DNA of 64,000 bases, taken from contig NZ_JAINVX010000001.1 in NCBI RefSeq assembly GCF_019880635.1, positions 1,086,501 through 1,150,500 on the forward strand, written 5' to 3'. Under the pieces are notes generated by a model. That model was not told the DNA's origin. It made no database searches and was given only the letters and a program-made list of their open reading frames with translations. Position numbers and translations under genes: made by a program. Numbering within the stretch: the first letter of the stretch is position 1; each line of letters opens with the position of its first letter. The DNA is from Hanstruepera marina (GTDB taxonomy: Bacteria; Bacteroidota; Bacteroidia; Flavobacteriales; Flavobacteriaceae). Below, piece after piece: positions 8,268 through 16,347 of this stretch.

Positions 8268-8654
8268 ATGAAGGAAAAAATTGAAGCTGTAAAAGCATTT
8301 CATACGGCATTTAAAATAGGTCATAGAGAAACCCCTAAAGCCGATTTGGGTTTAGAAAAAAATATGTTACGCTATAAACTCATGCGTGAGGAAAACGAAG
8401 AATATTTAGAAGCAGCTAATGATAATGATTTAGTTGAGGTTGCCGATGCTCTAGGTGATATGCTATATATATTATGTGGCACTATCATAGAACATGGTTT
8501 ACAGTATAAAATTGAAGAAGTTTTTACCGAAATTCAACGTAGTAATATGAGTAAATTGGGCGAAGATGGAGAGCCTATTTATCGAGAAGACGGTAAGGTG
8601 TTAAAGGGTCCAAACTATTTCAAGCCCAATATTGAAGCTATATTGAAACAATAA
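8268..8654 (+). CDS. All-alpha NTP pyrophosphohydrolase (MazG/PRA-PH-like)
   Basis: 128 residues. The metal-binding pattern of the all-alpha NTP-PPase superfamily is clear: REENEEYLEA (ExxE) followed by VADALGDMLYIL (ExxD type), at about residues 44-77. The C-terminal part, RSNMSKLGEDGEPIYREDGK, is typical of the phosphoribosyl-ATP-pyrophosphohydrolase-like family of house-cleaning enzymes. It would hydrolyse (d)NTPs or related nucleotides to monophosphates in the cytoplasm; the substrate is unknown. A bidirectional terminator follows at once. Confidence 0.85.
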   Translation: MKEKIEAVKAFHTAFKIGHRETPKADLGLEKNMLRYKLMREENEEYLEAANDNDLVEVADALGDMLYILCGTIIEHGLQYKIEEVFTEIQRSNMSKLGEDGEPIYREDGKVLKGPNYFKPNIEAILKQ

Positions 8655-8682
8655 AAAAAGCAGCTTGAAGCTGCTTTTTTTA
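8653..8682. terminator. Bidirectional Rho-independent terminator
   Basis: The A-rich arm ending in GCAGC and the arm GCTGC followed by T7 enclose the loop TTGAA. It serves the pyrophosphohydrolase gene from the left and ilvE from the right. Confidence 0.85.
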
Positions 8683-8687
8683 TGGGT

Positions 8688-9755
8688 TTAAACACTTAAC
8701 CTCCAACCGTGTTTATCTTCGGTAAGGTTATGTTGTATATTTAGTAATTCCTGCTTTAATAGGGTAGCATAACTTTCTTCAATATCAGGTAATTCAAAAA
8801 CCTCTTCTGCATGTTCGAAAGCTGAAATAGGGCTAATAACTGCTGCAGTTCCAGTACCGAAAACCTCTTTTAGGGATCCGTTGTTTGCAGCTTCTTTAAC
8901 CTCACTAACGCTTATACGTCTAACTTCAACATTGATGCCTTTGTCTTTTGCTAATTGAATTATACTTTTTCTGGTAATACCATCAAGAATTCTATCATTG
9001 GTAGGAGCTGTAATTAATGTGTTATTAATTCTGAAGAAAATATTCATGGTGCCAGCTTCTTCCAAATATTCATGTGTATTCGCATCTGTCCAAATGATTT
9101 GTTGAAAACCTTTCTTTTGGGCAAGACTAGTTGGGTAAAATTGGGCAGCGTAATTACCAGCAGCTTTTGCAAAACCTACACCACCGTCAGCAGAACGGCT
9201 ATATTTTTCAGCAAATAGCACACGCACTTTACCTGAATAATAAGCTTTGGCAGGCGAACAAATAATCATGAAGCGATATGAGTTTGCAGGAGCGGCAGAA
9301 ATCGCTGGCTCAATGGCTATTATAAAAGGTCTTATATATAAAGAATTGCCAACACCAGGCTTTATCCATGCTTTGTCTAATTTCAGTAATTCGGTTAAGC
9401 CATTTAAGAAATATTGTTTTGGAAATTCTGGCATTGCAAGACGTGCAGCAGATTTATTAATTCGCTCATGGTTATCTTCAGGCCTGAATAGGAAAACATT
9501 TTCTGAATTGTCCTTAAAAGCTTTCATGCCTTCAAATACAGCTTGTCCATAATGGAATACACGTGCAGATGGCTCAATAGTCATGGATTGGTAAGGCATA
9601 ATCTTTGGTTGTTGCCATTCACCATTAACAAAATCACATACAAACATATGGTCGGTAAAGACACGTCCAAAATCTATTTTATCAAAATCTACTTCATTTA
9701 CTCTTGATTTCTCTACTCTAACTATATCGATTTCGTTAATCTTCTGATCTACCAT
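8688..9755 (-). CDS. ilvE: Branched-chain amino acid aminotransferase
   Basis: 355 residues from ATG 9755. It is a PLP fold-type IV transaminase: the lysine of GFAKAAGNYA forms the Schiff base, and EYLEEAGTMNIFF supplies the conserved glutamate of the active site. The protein matches the IlvE type II group in length. It catalyses the last step of Val, Leu and Ile synthesis and the first step of their breakdown. An earlier in-frame ATG at 9797 is rejected because the promoter box at 9778-9785 lies inside that extension. It is monocistronic and ends at the shared terminator. Confidence 0.95.
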   Translation of the reverse strand: MVDQKINEIDIVRVEKSRVNEVDFDKIDFGRVFTDHMFVCDFVNGEWQQPKIMPYQSMTIEPSARVFHYGQAVFEGMKAFKDNSENVFLFRPEDNHERINKSAARLAMPEFPKQYFLNGLTELLKLDKAWIKPGVGNSLYIRPFIIAIEPAISAAPANSYRFMIICSPAKAYYSGKVRVLFAEKYSRSADGGVGFAKAAGNYAAQFYPTSLAQKKGFQQIIWTDANTHEYLEEAGTMNIFFRINNTLITAPTNDRILDGITRKSIIQLAKDKGINVEVRRISVSEVKEAANNGSLKEVFGTGTAAVISPISAFEHAEEVFELPDIEESYATLLKQELLNIQHNLTEDKHGWRLSV

Positions 9756-9777
9756 TTTTTTCTGTTTTTTTGTGCTG

Positions 9778-9785
9778 CAAAAATA
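9778..9785 (-). promoter_or_regulatory. Promoter -7 box (TATTTTTG) for ilvE
   Basis: On the minus strand it reads TATTTTTG. The start near 9771 leaves a leader of about 15 nt before the ATG at 9755 and decides the ilvE start. Confidence 0.6.
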
Positions 9786-9832
9786 CTTAATTTCCACCTT
9801 TTAAAAAACATAATAATTACTTAAAAAAAGCG

Positions 9833-9840
9833 TATATTTG
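9833..9840 (+). promoter_or_regulatory. Promoter -7 box (TATATTTG) for the DUF4920-haem-mnmD chain
   Basis: TATATTTG matches TAnnTTTG, 29 bp ahead of the ATG at 9870. No further promoter box was seen before the next two genes. Confidence 0.6.
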
Positions 9841-9869
9841 AGGTTGAATTTTTATATTAATAATTACTT

Positions 9870-10382
9870 ATGAAAAATATTTTCTCTTTACTATTACTAG
9901 CTTTTATTATTGTTTCATGTAAGAATAATGAGCAGAAAACAGAATTGGAAACTGTTGAAGTTGAAACTCCAGAAATTGCTTATGCCTCTTTTGGAGATAA
10001 AATTGAGGCAGATAATGCAGTTGATGCATCTGTAATGGCTGAGAAGTTTAAAGCCATGCAAGTAGGTGACAGCGTATCCTCAAAGATGGTAGCTAAAGTT
10101 GATGAGGTTTGTCAAGCTAAAGGATGTTGGATGCGATTGGATTTAGGTAATGACGAACAAGTAATGGTTAAATTTAAAGATTACGGGTTTTTTATGCCAA
10201 AAAATATTGCAGGTAAAGAGGTTATTATAAATGGGAAAGCTTTTGTAGAAGAAACACCTGTTGAAGAATTACGTCACTTTGCTGAAGATGCTGGAAAATC
10301 GGAAGAAGAAATAGCCGCAATTACTGAACCAAAAAGAACCTATTCATTTTTGGCTGATGGTGTGCTTTTAATTGAAGAATAG
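9870..10382 (+). CDS. DUF4920 domain lipoprotein
   Basis: 170 residues with a lipobox Cys17 (FIIVSC). The domain has the DUF4920 hallmarks AKVDEVCQAKGCWMRLDL, with a paired Cys motif, and KDYGFFMPKNIAGKEV. The CxxxGCW segment could bind a metal or haem-like ligand, but this is not established for the family. It is a periplasmic or outer-membrane-attached lipoprotein. Its stop codon overlaps the GTG start of a c-type haem lipoprotein, suggesting that the two work together, perhaps in redox or metal handling. Confidence 0.88.
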   Translation: MKNIFSLLLLAFIIVSCKNNEQKTELETVEVETPEIAYASFGDKIEADNAVDASVMAEKFKAMQVGDSVSSKMVAKVDEVCQAKGCWMRLDLGNDEQVMVKFKDYGFFMPKNIAGKEVIINGKAFVEETPVEELRHFAEDAGKSEEEIAAITEPKRTYSFLADGVLLIEE

Positions 10383-10822
10383 TGAAGTATTTAGTTTTAG
10401 TATTAAGTATATGTATTCTTTTTAGTTGTAAACAAAACGAGGAAACTCAAGAAGTAACTGCTAAACAGGAAAAGATTGTTTATGATATGTATGAGCCATC
10501 TGAAATGGCCAATCTCATGAATCAGATGTATGCACATAACCTAAAAGTCAAGAATGATATTTTGGCTGGAAATGTCCCTACAGAATTTCCGTTAGATTTT
10601 TTAAAGATCCATTCAGCAGAGATGTCTGAATTTAAAGAGCGAAATACTGTATTTCAAAGCTTTTCAGAGTTGTTTATTGAAGCAGAGAAAGACATTTATA
10701 ATACAGAATCTACCGTTCCATTAGAAGACCGTTTCAATACAACAGTCAATCTTTGTATATCTTGTCACCAAACCGAATGTACAGGACCAATACCTAGAAT
10801 AAAAAAGCTGTTGATTAAATAG
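10382..10822 (+). CDS. Small monohaem c-type cytochrome lipoprotein
   Basis: 146 residues from a GTG that overlaps the upstream TAG by one base (TAGTG). The lipobox is LFSC, Cys16. The C-terminal part carries a single haem c attachment site, CISCH (about residues 125-129), followed by QTECTGPIPRI. The middle is helical, as in small cytochrome c-like domains, with Met residues that could be the second iron ligand. It is probably an envelope electron carrier or sensor. No clear family name. Translational coupling to the DUF4920 gene is likely. Confidence 0.75.
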   Translation: MKYLVLVLSICILFSCKQNEETQEVTAKQEKIVYDMYEPSEMANLMNQMYAHNLKVKNDILAGNVPTEFPLDFLKIHSAEMSEFKERNTVFQSFSELFIEAEKDIYNTESTVPLEDRFNTTVNLCISCHQTECTGPIPRIKKLLIK

Positions 10823-10823
10823 T

Positions 10824-11510
10824 TTGAAACGCCAAATTATCACTACTGCAGATGGTTCAAAAACCATACAAATAGAAGATTGGAATGAGCAGTATCATTC
10901 AATTCATGGTGCCTTACAAGAGGCACAACATGTTTTTATAAAACACGGTCTCGAATATTTTATAGACCTTTTCAGAGATATAAAAATACCATCTATTTCA
11001 ATATTAGAGATAGGGTTTGGAACAGGTTTAAATGCCTTTCTTACTTTACTGGAAGCCGAAAAAATGGAAACTCCAATTGATTATGTAGGTGTGGAGGCTT
11101 ATCCAGTTTCAGTTTCTGAAATCCAAGCGCTTAACTATCCTGAATTATTAGAAAATGAGCGATTTGTCAATAGGTTTAAAGGTTTGCATTCATGTAGTTG
11201 GGAAGAAGAGCATACTATTTCACCACATTTTAATTTAACCAAAAGAAAGCAGGAGTTTCAAGGTTTAAATGATCAGAATCGTTTTGATATTATTTATTTT
11301 GATGCTTTTGGAGCCCGAGTTCAACCTGAATTATGGACAGAAACCATTTTTAAAATAATGTTTGATGCTTTAAGGAAAGATGGCGTTTTAGTTACTTATT
11401 CGGCCAAAGGAAGCGTAAGACGTGCCATGCAGGCTGTTGGTTTTACTGTTGAGCGGTTGGAAGGTCCTCCGGGTAAACGCGAAATGTTACGCGCTTGTAA
11501 AGAAGCGTAA
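10824..11510 (+). CDS. mnmD: tRNA 5-methylaminomethyl-2-thiouridine methyltransferase MnmD
   Basis: 228 residues from a TTG one base after the preceding stop. SAM-binding motif I is ILEIGFGTGLNAFL, and the MnmC-type signature FDIIYFDAFGARVQPELW is followed by TYSAKGSVRRAMQAVGF. It is the stand-alone methyltransferase half of MnmC (DUF752), which makes mnm5 at the wobble uridine of tRNAs. The start block RQIITTADGSKTI is typical. The last codons overlap an inverted repeat (11483-11514). Confidence 0.92.
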   Translation: MKRQIITTADGSKTIQIEDWNEQYHSIHGALQEAQHVFIKHGLEYFIDLFRDIKIPSISILEIGFGTGLNAFLTLLEAEKMETPIDYVGVEAYPVSVSEIQALNYPELLENERFVNRFKGLHSCSWEEEHTISPHFNLTKRKQEFQGLNDQNRFDIIYFDAFGARVQPELWTETIFKIMFDALRKDGVLVTYSAKGSVRRAMQAVGFTVERLEGPPGKREMLRACKEA

Positions 11511-11565
11511 CATTCGGAGAGCGTTGTGAGCCCAATGTTTATAAGTAGAAAAGCGTAACATTCGG
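11483..11565 (+). repeat. Inverted and direct repeats at the mnmD 3' end
   Basis: AATGTTACGC at 11483-11492 (coding) and GCGTAACATT at 11505-11514 (covering the stop codon) are perfect 10-bp complements with a 12-nt loop. The 15-mer AAGCGTAACATTCGG at 11503-11517 recurs exactly at 11551-11565. A partial arm CCCAATGTT lies between the copies at about 11531-11539. The hairpin has no T tract, so it is not a standard terminator. It looks like a short interspersed repeat family or an mRNA 3'-end stabiliser. Confidence 0.6.
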
Positions 11566-11688
11566 CAAGCAGAGCGAGTCAAATGCATCATGCTACGAAG
11601 CATTGTTAACTTTCGTTAAATCTGTTAAAGCTACATTAAACTATGGCTTTTTGCGCCATGCATTTCTTATCTTTATTAAAAATTGAAT

Positions 11689-12591
11689 ATGAAAGTTTTA
11701 ATTACAGGAGCAACAGGCTTAATAGGTAAGTCTATTGTGCAGCAATGTCATGCGCTAGGTTACTCTGTACATTTTTTAACCACTTCAAAAAGTAAAATAG
11801 AAAATAATTCTAATTATCAAGGTTTTTTTTGGGATCCTAAAATTGGAGAGATTGATGCTAAATGTTTAGAAGGTGTTACCGCTATTATTAATTTGGCAGG
11901 TAGTACAATCGCCCAACGGTGGACAGAAGCTAATAAGAATAAAATTTTAGAGAGTAGAATTAATAGTTTAAAAATATTACACAGTTTATTAAGCGAACAG
12001 AAACATTCTATTAGTCATATTATTTCTGCCAGTGCCATTGGCATATACCCCAGTTCTGATACTAATTTTTATGAAGAAGACTTTTCTGATGTTTCTGAAA
12101 CCTTTCTAGGAGAAGTTGTTGTAAAATGGGAATTAGAGGCAGATACGTTTAAAGAGTTGGGATTAACAGTTTCAAAAATACGAATAGGTTTAGTTTTAGA
12201 TGATAAGGAAGGTGCTTTGCCTCAAATTGCTAGACCAGTTAAATTAGGGCTTGGAGCGGCTTTTGGAAATGGCAATCAATGGCAATCGTGGATTCATAAA
12301 ACAGATTTAGCAGCCATATTTTTATACGTTATCAATCATAATTTGCCAGGTGTATTTAATGGCGTAGCACCTAATCCTGTAACCAATTCAGAACTAACCA
12401 AATCAGTGGCTCGAACCCTTAAAAGACCTTTATTACTTCCTAATATTCCTCAATTTATTATGAAATTAGTATTAGGTGATATGCATATCTTGTTGTTTGA
12501 AAGTCAGCGTGTAAGCAGTAAAAAAATTGAGAATAAAGGTTTTCAATTTACCTATGCCAATTTAAAGTCAAGTTTAGCCAATCTGTTATAA
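11689..12591 (+). CDS. TIGR01777 family epimerase (YfcH-like)
   Basis: 300 residues from ATG 11689; a TTG at 11683 is in frame but less likely. The Rossmann start VLITGATGLIGKSIV binds NAD(P). AGSTIAQRWTEANKNKI and SASAIGIYPS are characteristic of this extended-SDR family. The C-terminal DUF1731 segment (GDMHILLFESQRVSSKKI) closes the protein. It is a cytoplasmic oxidoreductase or epimerase of unknown substrate. About 100 bp of the gap upstream holds the mnmD repeats. It shares a strong terminator with the convergent YceI gene. Confidence 0.9.
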   Translation: MKVLITGATGLIGKSIVQQCHALGYSVHFLTTSKSKIENNSNYQGFFWDPKIGEIDAKCLEGVTAIINLAGSTIAQRWTEANKNKILESRINSLKILHSLLSEQKHSISHIISASAIGIYPSSDTNFYEEDFSDVSETFLGEVVVKWELEADTFKELGLTVSKIRIGLVLDDKEGALPQIARPVKLGLGAAFGNGNQWQSWIHKTDLAAIFLYVINHNLPGVFNGVAPNPVTNSELTKSVARTLKRPLLLPNIPQFIMKLVLGDMHILLFESQRVSSKKIENKGFQFTYANLKSSLANLL

Positions 12592-12594
12592 AAA

Positions 12595-12628
12595 AATAAA
12601 GCCGCCGTAAATTTACGGCGGCTTTATT
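12595..12628. terminator. Bidirectional terminator, perfect palindrome
   Basis: The arms GCCGCCGTAAA and TTTACGGCGGC are fully complementary with no unpaired centre, and are flanked by AATAAA and TTTATT, which extend the pairing. It ends both the epimerase gene and yceI. Confidence 0.9.
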
Positions 12629-12647
12629 TTCAAATTTTGCTCTTTTA

Positions 12648-13304
12648 TTACGCTTTTTTTGCCGTAACTGAAATTTGTAGTTCAATATCGTCGTTAATGA
12701 ACTTATCACCTAAATCATCAAAGAATGATTTTGATTTAAACTTAACGTTCCATTTAGAACGATCTATAGTAAACGTTTCACTGGTAATTGTAACCGTATC
12801 GCCATTTTCAGTTACATTGACAGGAATAGTAATGTTGTTTTCAACATCTTTCATTTTTAGATTTCCAGAAAGCATTGCTTTGCCATCCTGCATTTCAAAG
12901 GCTGTTACTTCGAAAGCTGAAGATGGATATTGCTCTACATGAAAGAAATCATCACTTTTTAGATGACCTGTTAATTTAGCATTACTTTCTTCTTCAGCAG
13001 GAATGTCTGTAACTGTTATTGAACCCATATCAATTAAGAATGAGCCACTCTCAATAGCAGTGTCGTTCATGGTAAACACACCATTTTCAATAGCAATAGT
13101 TCCTGTATGGGTTCCTGTTGGTTTAAATCCTTTCCACATAATAGTAGAGTTCCCAGCATCTACCAAGTATTTTGTAGAAACAGCAGTGGTTTCAGCAGTT
13201 TCTTCAGCTGTAGTAGTCTCGGCTTCTTTAGCTTTATCCTTACAGTTTGTAAGTGCAAGGGCTAATATTGTTATTCCAGCAAATTTTAAAAATGTTTTAG
13301 TCAT
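12648..13304 (-). CDS. YceI family lipoprotein
   Basis: 218 residues. The lipobox is LALTNC (Cys21), followed by a Thr/Glu-rich linker (to about residue 45). A YceI beta-barrel domain follows, starting at TKYLVDAGNSTIMWKGFKPTG and ending at FKSKSFFDDLGDKFINDDIE. YceI proteins bind isoprenoid or fatty-acid-like lipids in a lipocalin-like barrel in the periplasm; the ligand here is unknown. It has its own promoter at 13331-13338 and is monocistronic. Confidence 0.93.
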   Translation of the reverse strand: MTKTFLKFAGITILALALTNCKDKAKEAETTTAEETAETTAVSTKYLVDAGNSTIMWKGFKPTGTHTGTIAIENGVFTMNDTAIESGSFLIDMGSITVTDIPAEEESNAKLTGHLKSDDFFHVEQYPSSAFEVTAFEMQDGKAMLSGNLKMKDVENNITIPVNVTENGDTVTITSETFTIDRSKWNVKFKSKSFFDDLGDKFINDDIELQISVTAKKA

Positions 13305-13330
13305 AATAATTTTCTTTTAGTGTTATGACA

Positions 13331-13338
13331 CAAAAATA
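13331..13338 (-). promoter_or_regulatory. Promoter -7 box (TATTTTTG) for yceI
   Basis: On the minus strand it reads TATTTTTG, 26 bp ahead of the ATG at 13304. Confidence 0.6.
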
Positions 13339-13386
13339 CGCATTAGTAGTCTAGATATTTCTAAAAAAAAACTTAAAAATTTTGAG

Positions 13387-13425
13387 TGACATTTTGACAT
13401 TTTAATAATAATGGCAGTACTTTTG
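13387..13425 (+). promoter_or_regulatory. grpE-dnaJ promoter region
   Basis: The -7 box TACTTTTG lies at 13418-13425 with a TTTG -33-like element at 13393-13396. The octamer TGACATTT is repeated directly at 13387-13394 and 13396-13403, overlapping the -33 position, which would suit a regulator site. No CIRCE element was seen. Confidence 0.5.
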
Positions 13426-13463
13426 CTCGTCCATACTAGTATTGTATAAAAAGGAAGTTACTC

Positions 13464-13991
13464 ATGAGTAAAAAAGATAAAAAAGAAACTATTTCTGAAG
13501 ATCAAGTTCTTGAAAACCAAACGGTAGAACAGGAAGGTGAATCTGTAGAAGAGCAGCTTGAAGAAGCTTTACAGCAAGAGAAAGATAAATTTTTAAGGTT
13601 GTTTGCAGAATTTGAAAATTATAAACGACGTACGGCAAAAGAACGTATAGAGTTGTTTAAAACCGCAAATGAAGATGTTATGCAAGCTTTATTGCCCATT
13701 TTAGATGATTTTGACAGGGCATATTTAGAAATATCAAAAACTGATGAAAAGGATTTGCTTAAAGGTGTAGAACTTATTAAAAATAAATTAAGAAATACTT
13801 TAAATCAAAAAGGATTGGAAGCTATTGAATTGCAGGAGGGAGATACTTTTGATGCCGATATTCATGAAGCGGTTACACAAATTCCGGCTCCTAACGAAGA
13901 TTTAAAAGGTAAAATAATTGATGTAATTGAAAAGGGCTACAAACTAGGTGATAAAACTATTCGATTTCCTAAAGTAGTTATAGGACAATAA
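13464..13991 (+). CDS. grpE: Nucleotide exchange factor GrpE
   Basis: 175 residues, slightly shorter than E. coli GrpE. An acidic N-terminal part leads into the long coiled coil (about residues 25-75) with KFLRLFAEFENYKRRTAKER, then the four-helix and beta-wing region ending GYKLGDKTIRFPKVVIG. It releases ADP from DnaK. It lies 3 bp ahead of dnaJ, forming the usual grpE-dnaJ operon; dnaK is elsewhere. Confidence 0.96.
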   Translation: MSKKDKKETISEDQVLENQTVEQEGESVEEQLEEALQQEKDKFLRLFAEFENYKRRTAKERIELFKTANEDVMQALLPILDDFDRAYLEISKTDEKDLLKGVELIKNKLRNTLNQKGLEAIELQEGDTFDADIHEAVTQIPAPNEDLKGKIIDVIEKGYKLGDKTIRFPKVVIGQ

Positions 13992-13994
13992 GAC

Positions 13995-15122
13995 ATGGCA
14001 AAACGAGATTATTACGACATATTAGGAGTAACCAAAAGTGCTTCAGATTCAGAAATAAAGAAAGCTTACCGTAAAATGGCTTTAAAGTATCATCCAGATA
14101 AAAACCCAGATGATAAAGAAGCCGAAGCTAAATTTAAGGAAGCTGCAGAGGCTTACGAAGTATTGAGTAATGCTGATAAAAAAGCACGTTACGACCAATT
14201 TGGGCATCAAGCTTTTGAAGGTGCTGGAGGTTTTGGAGGTGGCGGCATGAATATGGACGATATATTCAGTCAGTTTGGAGATATATTTGGTGGTGCTTTT
14301 GGCGGTGGCGGATTCTCCGGCTTTGGCGGTGGCTTTGGTGGCGGCGGACAACGTCGTGTAAAAGGGAGCAACCTGCGTATTCGTGTTAAATTAACACTAG
14401 AAGATATAGCCAATGGTGTTGAGAAAAAGGTAAAAGTAAGACGTAAAGTTCAAGCGCCAGGAACAACATACAAGACATGTAGTACTTGTAATGGAACGGG
14501 CCAGGTTACACGAGTAACCAATACCATATTGGGCCGTATGCAAACGGCATCTACGTGTAATGTTTGTGGTGGAGCAGGACAGACTATAGATAAAAAACCT
14601 AGTGATGCCGATGCACAGGGTTTAATTATAAAAGAGGAAACTGTTTCTATTAAAATACCGGCTGGTGTTGTGGATGGTATGCAATTGAAAGTTTCTGGTA
14701 AGGGAAATGAAGCACCAGGAAATGGTATTTCTGGAGATTTGTTAGTTGCTATTGAGGAAGAAAATCATCCAACATTGCAACGTGAAGGCGATAATTTACA
14801 TTATGATTTGTATGTTAGCTTGCCTGATGCTGTATTGGGGACTTCAAAGGAAATTGATACCGTTACAGGAAAAGTTCGTATTAAAATTGAACCAGGTGTT
14901 CAATCTGGTAAAATACTGCGTTTACGAGGTAAAGGTATTCCATCTATAAATGGTTATGGTAAAGGTGATCTACTAGTACATGTTAATGTTTGGACACCCA
15001 AAACATTAAATAAGCAGCAAAAAGACTTTTTTGAAAGCATGCGAAATGATGAACATTTTGAGCCTAAACCAGAAATTGGTGATAAATCGTTTTTTGAGAA
15101 GGTAAAAGATATGTTTTCATAG
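13995..15122 (+). CDS. dnaJ: Chaperone DnaJ with a two-motif zinc region
   Basis: 375 residues. The J domain (1-70) has HPD in [11 protein letters not shown] Gly/Phe-rich linker (about 75-120) follows, then the substrate-binding beta domains. The Cys-rich region has only two CxxCxGxG-type motifs, CSTCNGTG (about residue 160) and CNVCGGAG (about 188), instead of the four in E. coli DnaJ, so only one zinc centre can form. I believe this reduced form is usual in the Flavobacteriia. It is a co-chaperone of DnaK, cotranscribed with grpE and followed by a terminator. Confidence 0.95.
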   Translation: MAKRDYYDILGVTKSASDSEIKKAYRKMALKYHPDKNPDDKEAEAKFKEAAEAYEVLSNADKKARYDQFGHQAFEGAGGFGGGGMNMDDIFSQFGDIFGGAFGGGGFSGFGGGFGGGGQRRVKGSNLRIRVKLTLEDIANGVEKKVKVRRKVQAPGTTYKTCSTCNGTGQVTRVTNTILGRMQTASTCNVCGGAGQTIDKKPSDADAQGLIIKEETVSIKIPAGVVDGMQLKVSGKGNEAPGNGISGDLLVAIEEENHPTLQREGDNLHYDLYVSLPDAVLGTSKEIDTVTGKVRIKIEPGVQSGKILRLRGKGIPSINGYGKGDLLVHVNVWTPKTLNKQQKDFFESMRNDEHFEPKPEIGDKSFFEKVKDMFS

Positions 15123-15147
15123 TTAGTCAATTACTTGAACCCTATAT

Positions 15148-15176
15148 AAATCCGCTTGTTCAGCGGATTTTTTTTA
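15148..15176 (+). terminator. Terminator of grpE-dnaJ
   Basis: The arms AAATCCGCT (15148-15156) and AGCGGATTT (15162-15170) are complementary across TGTTC and are followed by a T tract. Confidence 0.85.
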
Positions 15177-15228
15177 ATATTTAATGAAGTTATTTATCGA
15201 CTTTTATTAATAGTTACAGAAAAAACAC

Positions 15229-15236
15229 TATATTTG
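15229..15236 (+). promoter_or_regulatory. Promoter -7 box (TATATTTG) of the candidate small RNA
   Basis: TATATTTG matches TAnnTTTG. The predicted start falls at about 15243, exactly at the first base of an 18-bp palindrome. No convincing -33 element is seen. Confidence 0.5.
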
Positions 15237-15242
15237 ATTTAT

Positions 15243-15328
15243 CACTATTCTAGAATAGTGGTAATTTTTCTTTTTCATAGCAATTTTTTCCCATCCTTGA
15301 ATTCATTTTTAAGGATGGGTTTTGTTTT
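15243..15328 (+). ncRNA. Candidate small RNA, two hairpins
   Basis: The stretch begins with the perfect palindrome CACTATTCTAGAATAGTG (15243-15260). After a U-rich linker comes a terminator hairpin: CCCATCCTT (15290-15298), a 12-nt loop, AAGGATGGG (15311-15319) and a T-rich tail. With the promoter box just upstream this would give an independent transcript of about 85 nt with structures at both ends. A plus-strand reading frame over the same bases (15156-15380) has a hydrophobic, AT-driven translation and crosses three hairpins, so it is not called. The alternative is a leader of the ABC gene at 15419 with an attenuator. Confidence 0.45.
15290..15328 (+). terminator. Terminator hairpin upstream of the ABC transporter
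   Basis: A perfect 9-bp stem, CCCATCCTT with AAGGATGGG, and a T-rich tail about 90 bp ahead of the ABC ATPase start. It ends the candidate small RNA or attenuates the ABC operon. Confidence 0.75.
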
Positions 15329-15418
15329 TATTAAAACGTATTTAGGGCTTATTATTTTTAATTTACTCTACTACATTTAATATCTTTACCCAATGCAACA
15401 ATTAATAGCAATTCAAGA

Positions 15419-16345
15419 ATGGGTTACTTATTAGAAGTACACGATGTTTCTAAAAAATTTGGCGATTTTACAGCATTAAATAAAGTCTCTATTGCAGTTC
15501 CTAAAGGCAGTGTTTTTGGGTTGTTAGGTCCAAATGGAGCCGGGAAAACAACTTTAATTAGAATAATAAATCAGATAACCATGCCAGATCAGGGTGGTGT
15601 AATTCTGGATTCTGAAGCTTTACAACCTAAACATATAAAAGATATTGGTTATTTACCTGAAGAACGGGGGTTATACAAATCTATGAAAGTAGGAGAGCAA
15701 GCCCTTTATTTGGCTCAGCTTAAGGGTTTGAGTAAACAGGAGGCCAAAAAACGCTTGAAATATTGGTTTGAACGTCTGGAAATAGGAGATTGGTGGAATA
15801 AAAAAATTCAAGAACTCTCTAAAGGAATGGCGCAAAAAATTCAGTTTGTTGTTACCGTTTTGCATGAACCTAAACTGTTAATATTTGATGAGCCTTTTTC
15901 AGGATTCGATCCTATAAATGCCAATATCATTAAAGATGAAATAATCAGGCTCAAAAATAATGGAGCAACAGTAATATTCTCAACGCATCGAATGGAGTCT
16001 GTTGAGGAACTGTGTGACCATATAGCTTTAATTCACCAATCAAATAAAATTCTTGATGGTAAATTAATAGATATTAAAAAAGCATTTAAAACAAATACCT
16101 TTGAGATTGGTATTAACCCTTTTCAAGAAAATGGTTTCGAAAATGAACTCATATCTAGATTTAAAACGTCAAAAGCTAATTACAAGTCTATAGGAGATGA
16201 ATTAAAGTATAATGTCAAACTATCTGATTCTGATTCGGCAAACGATTTATTAAACTTTTTAATGACAAAAGGAGATGTATGTCATTTTGTTGAACAAGTG
16301 CCAAGTGCCAATGATATTTTTATTCAATCTGTAAAGAGTAATTAA
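15419..16345 (+). CDS. ABC transporter ATP-binding protein (NatA-like)
   Basis: 308 residues. Walker A is GPNGAGKTT, the signature is LSKGMAQKIQF and Walker B is LLIFDEPFSGFDP, with switch His in STHRMESVEELC. The C-terminal 80 residues form the DUF4162-type extension seen in sodium or drug exporters of the NatA group. It powers the ABC-2 permease that starts 2 bp downstream. The substrate is unknown. The start ATG follows a region holding a candidate small RNA. Confidence 0.92.
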   Translation: MGYLLEVHDVSKKFGDFTALNKVSIAVPKGSVFGLLGPNGAGKTTLIRIINQITMPDQGGVILDSEALQPKHIKDIGYLPEERGLYKSMKVGEQALYLAQLKGLSKQEAKKRLKYWFERLEIGDWWNKKIQELSKGMAQKIQFVVTVLHEPKLLIFDEPFSGFDPINANIIKDEIIRLKNNGATVIFSTHRMESVEELCDHIALIHQSNKILDGKLIDIKKAFKTNTFEIGINPFQENGFENELISRFKTSKANYKSIGDELKYNVKLSDSDSANDLLNFLMTKGDVCHFVEQVPSANDIFIQSVKSN

Positions 16346-16347
16346 GC

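Noticed and set aside
9756-9797. Longer N-terminus of ilvE
   Set aside because: A promoter box lies within the extension, so transcription starts after the upstream ATG.
15156-15380. Plus-strand reading frame of 74 codons after dnaJ
   Set aside because: It crosses three hairpins, is AT-driven and hydrophobic, and has no support; the hairpin structure is better explained as a terminator plus a candidate small RNA.
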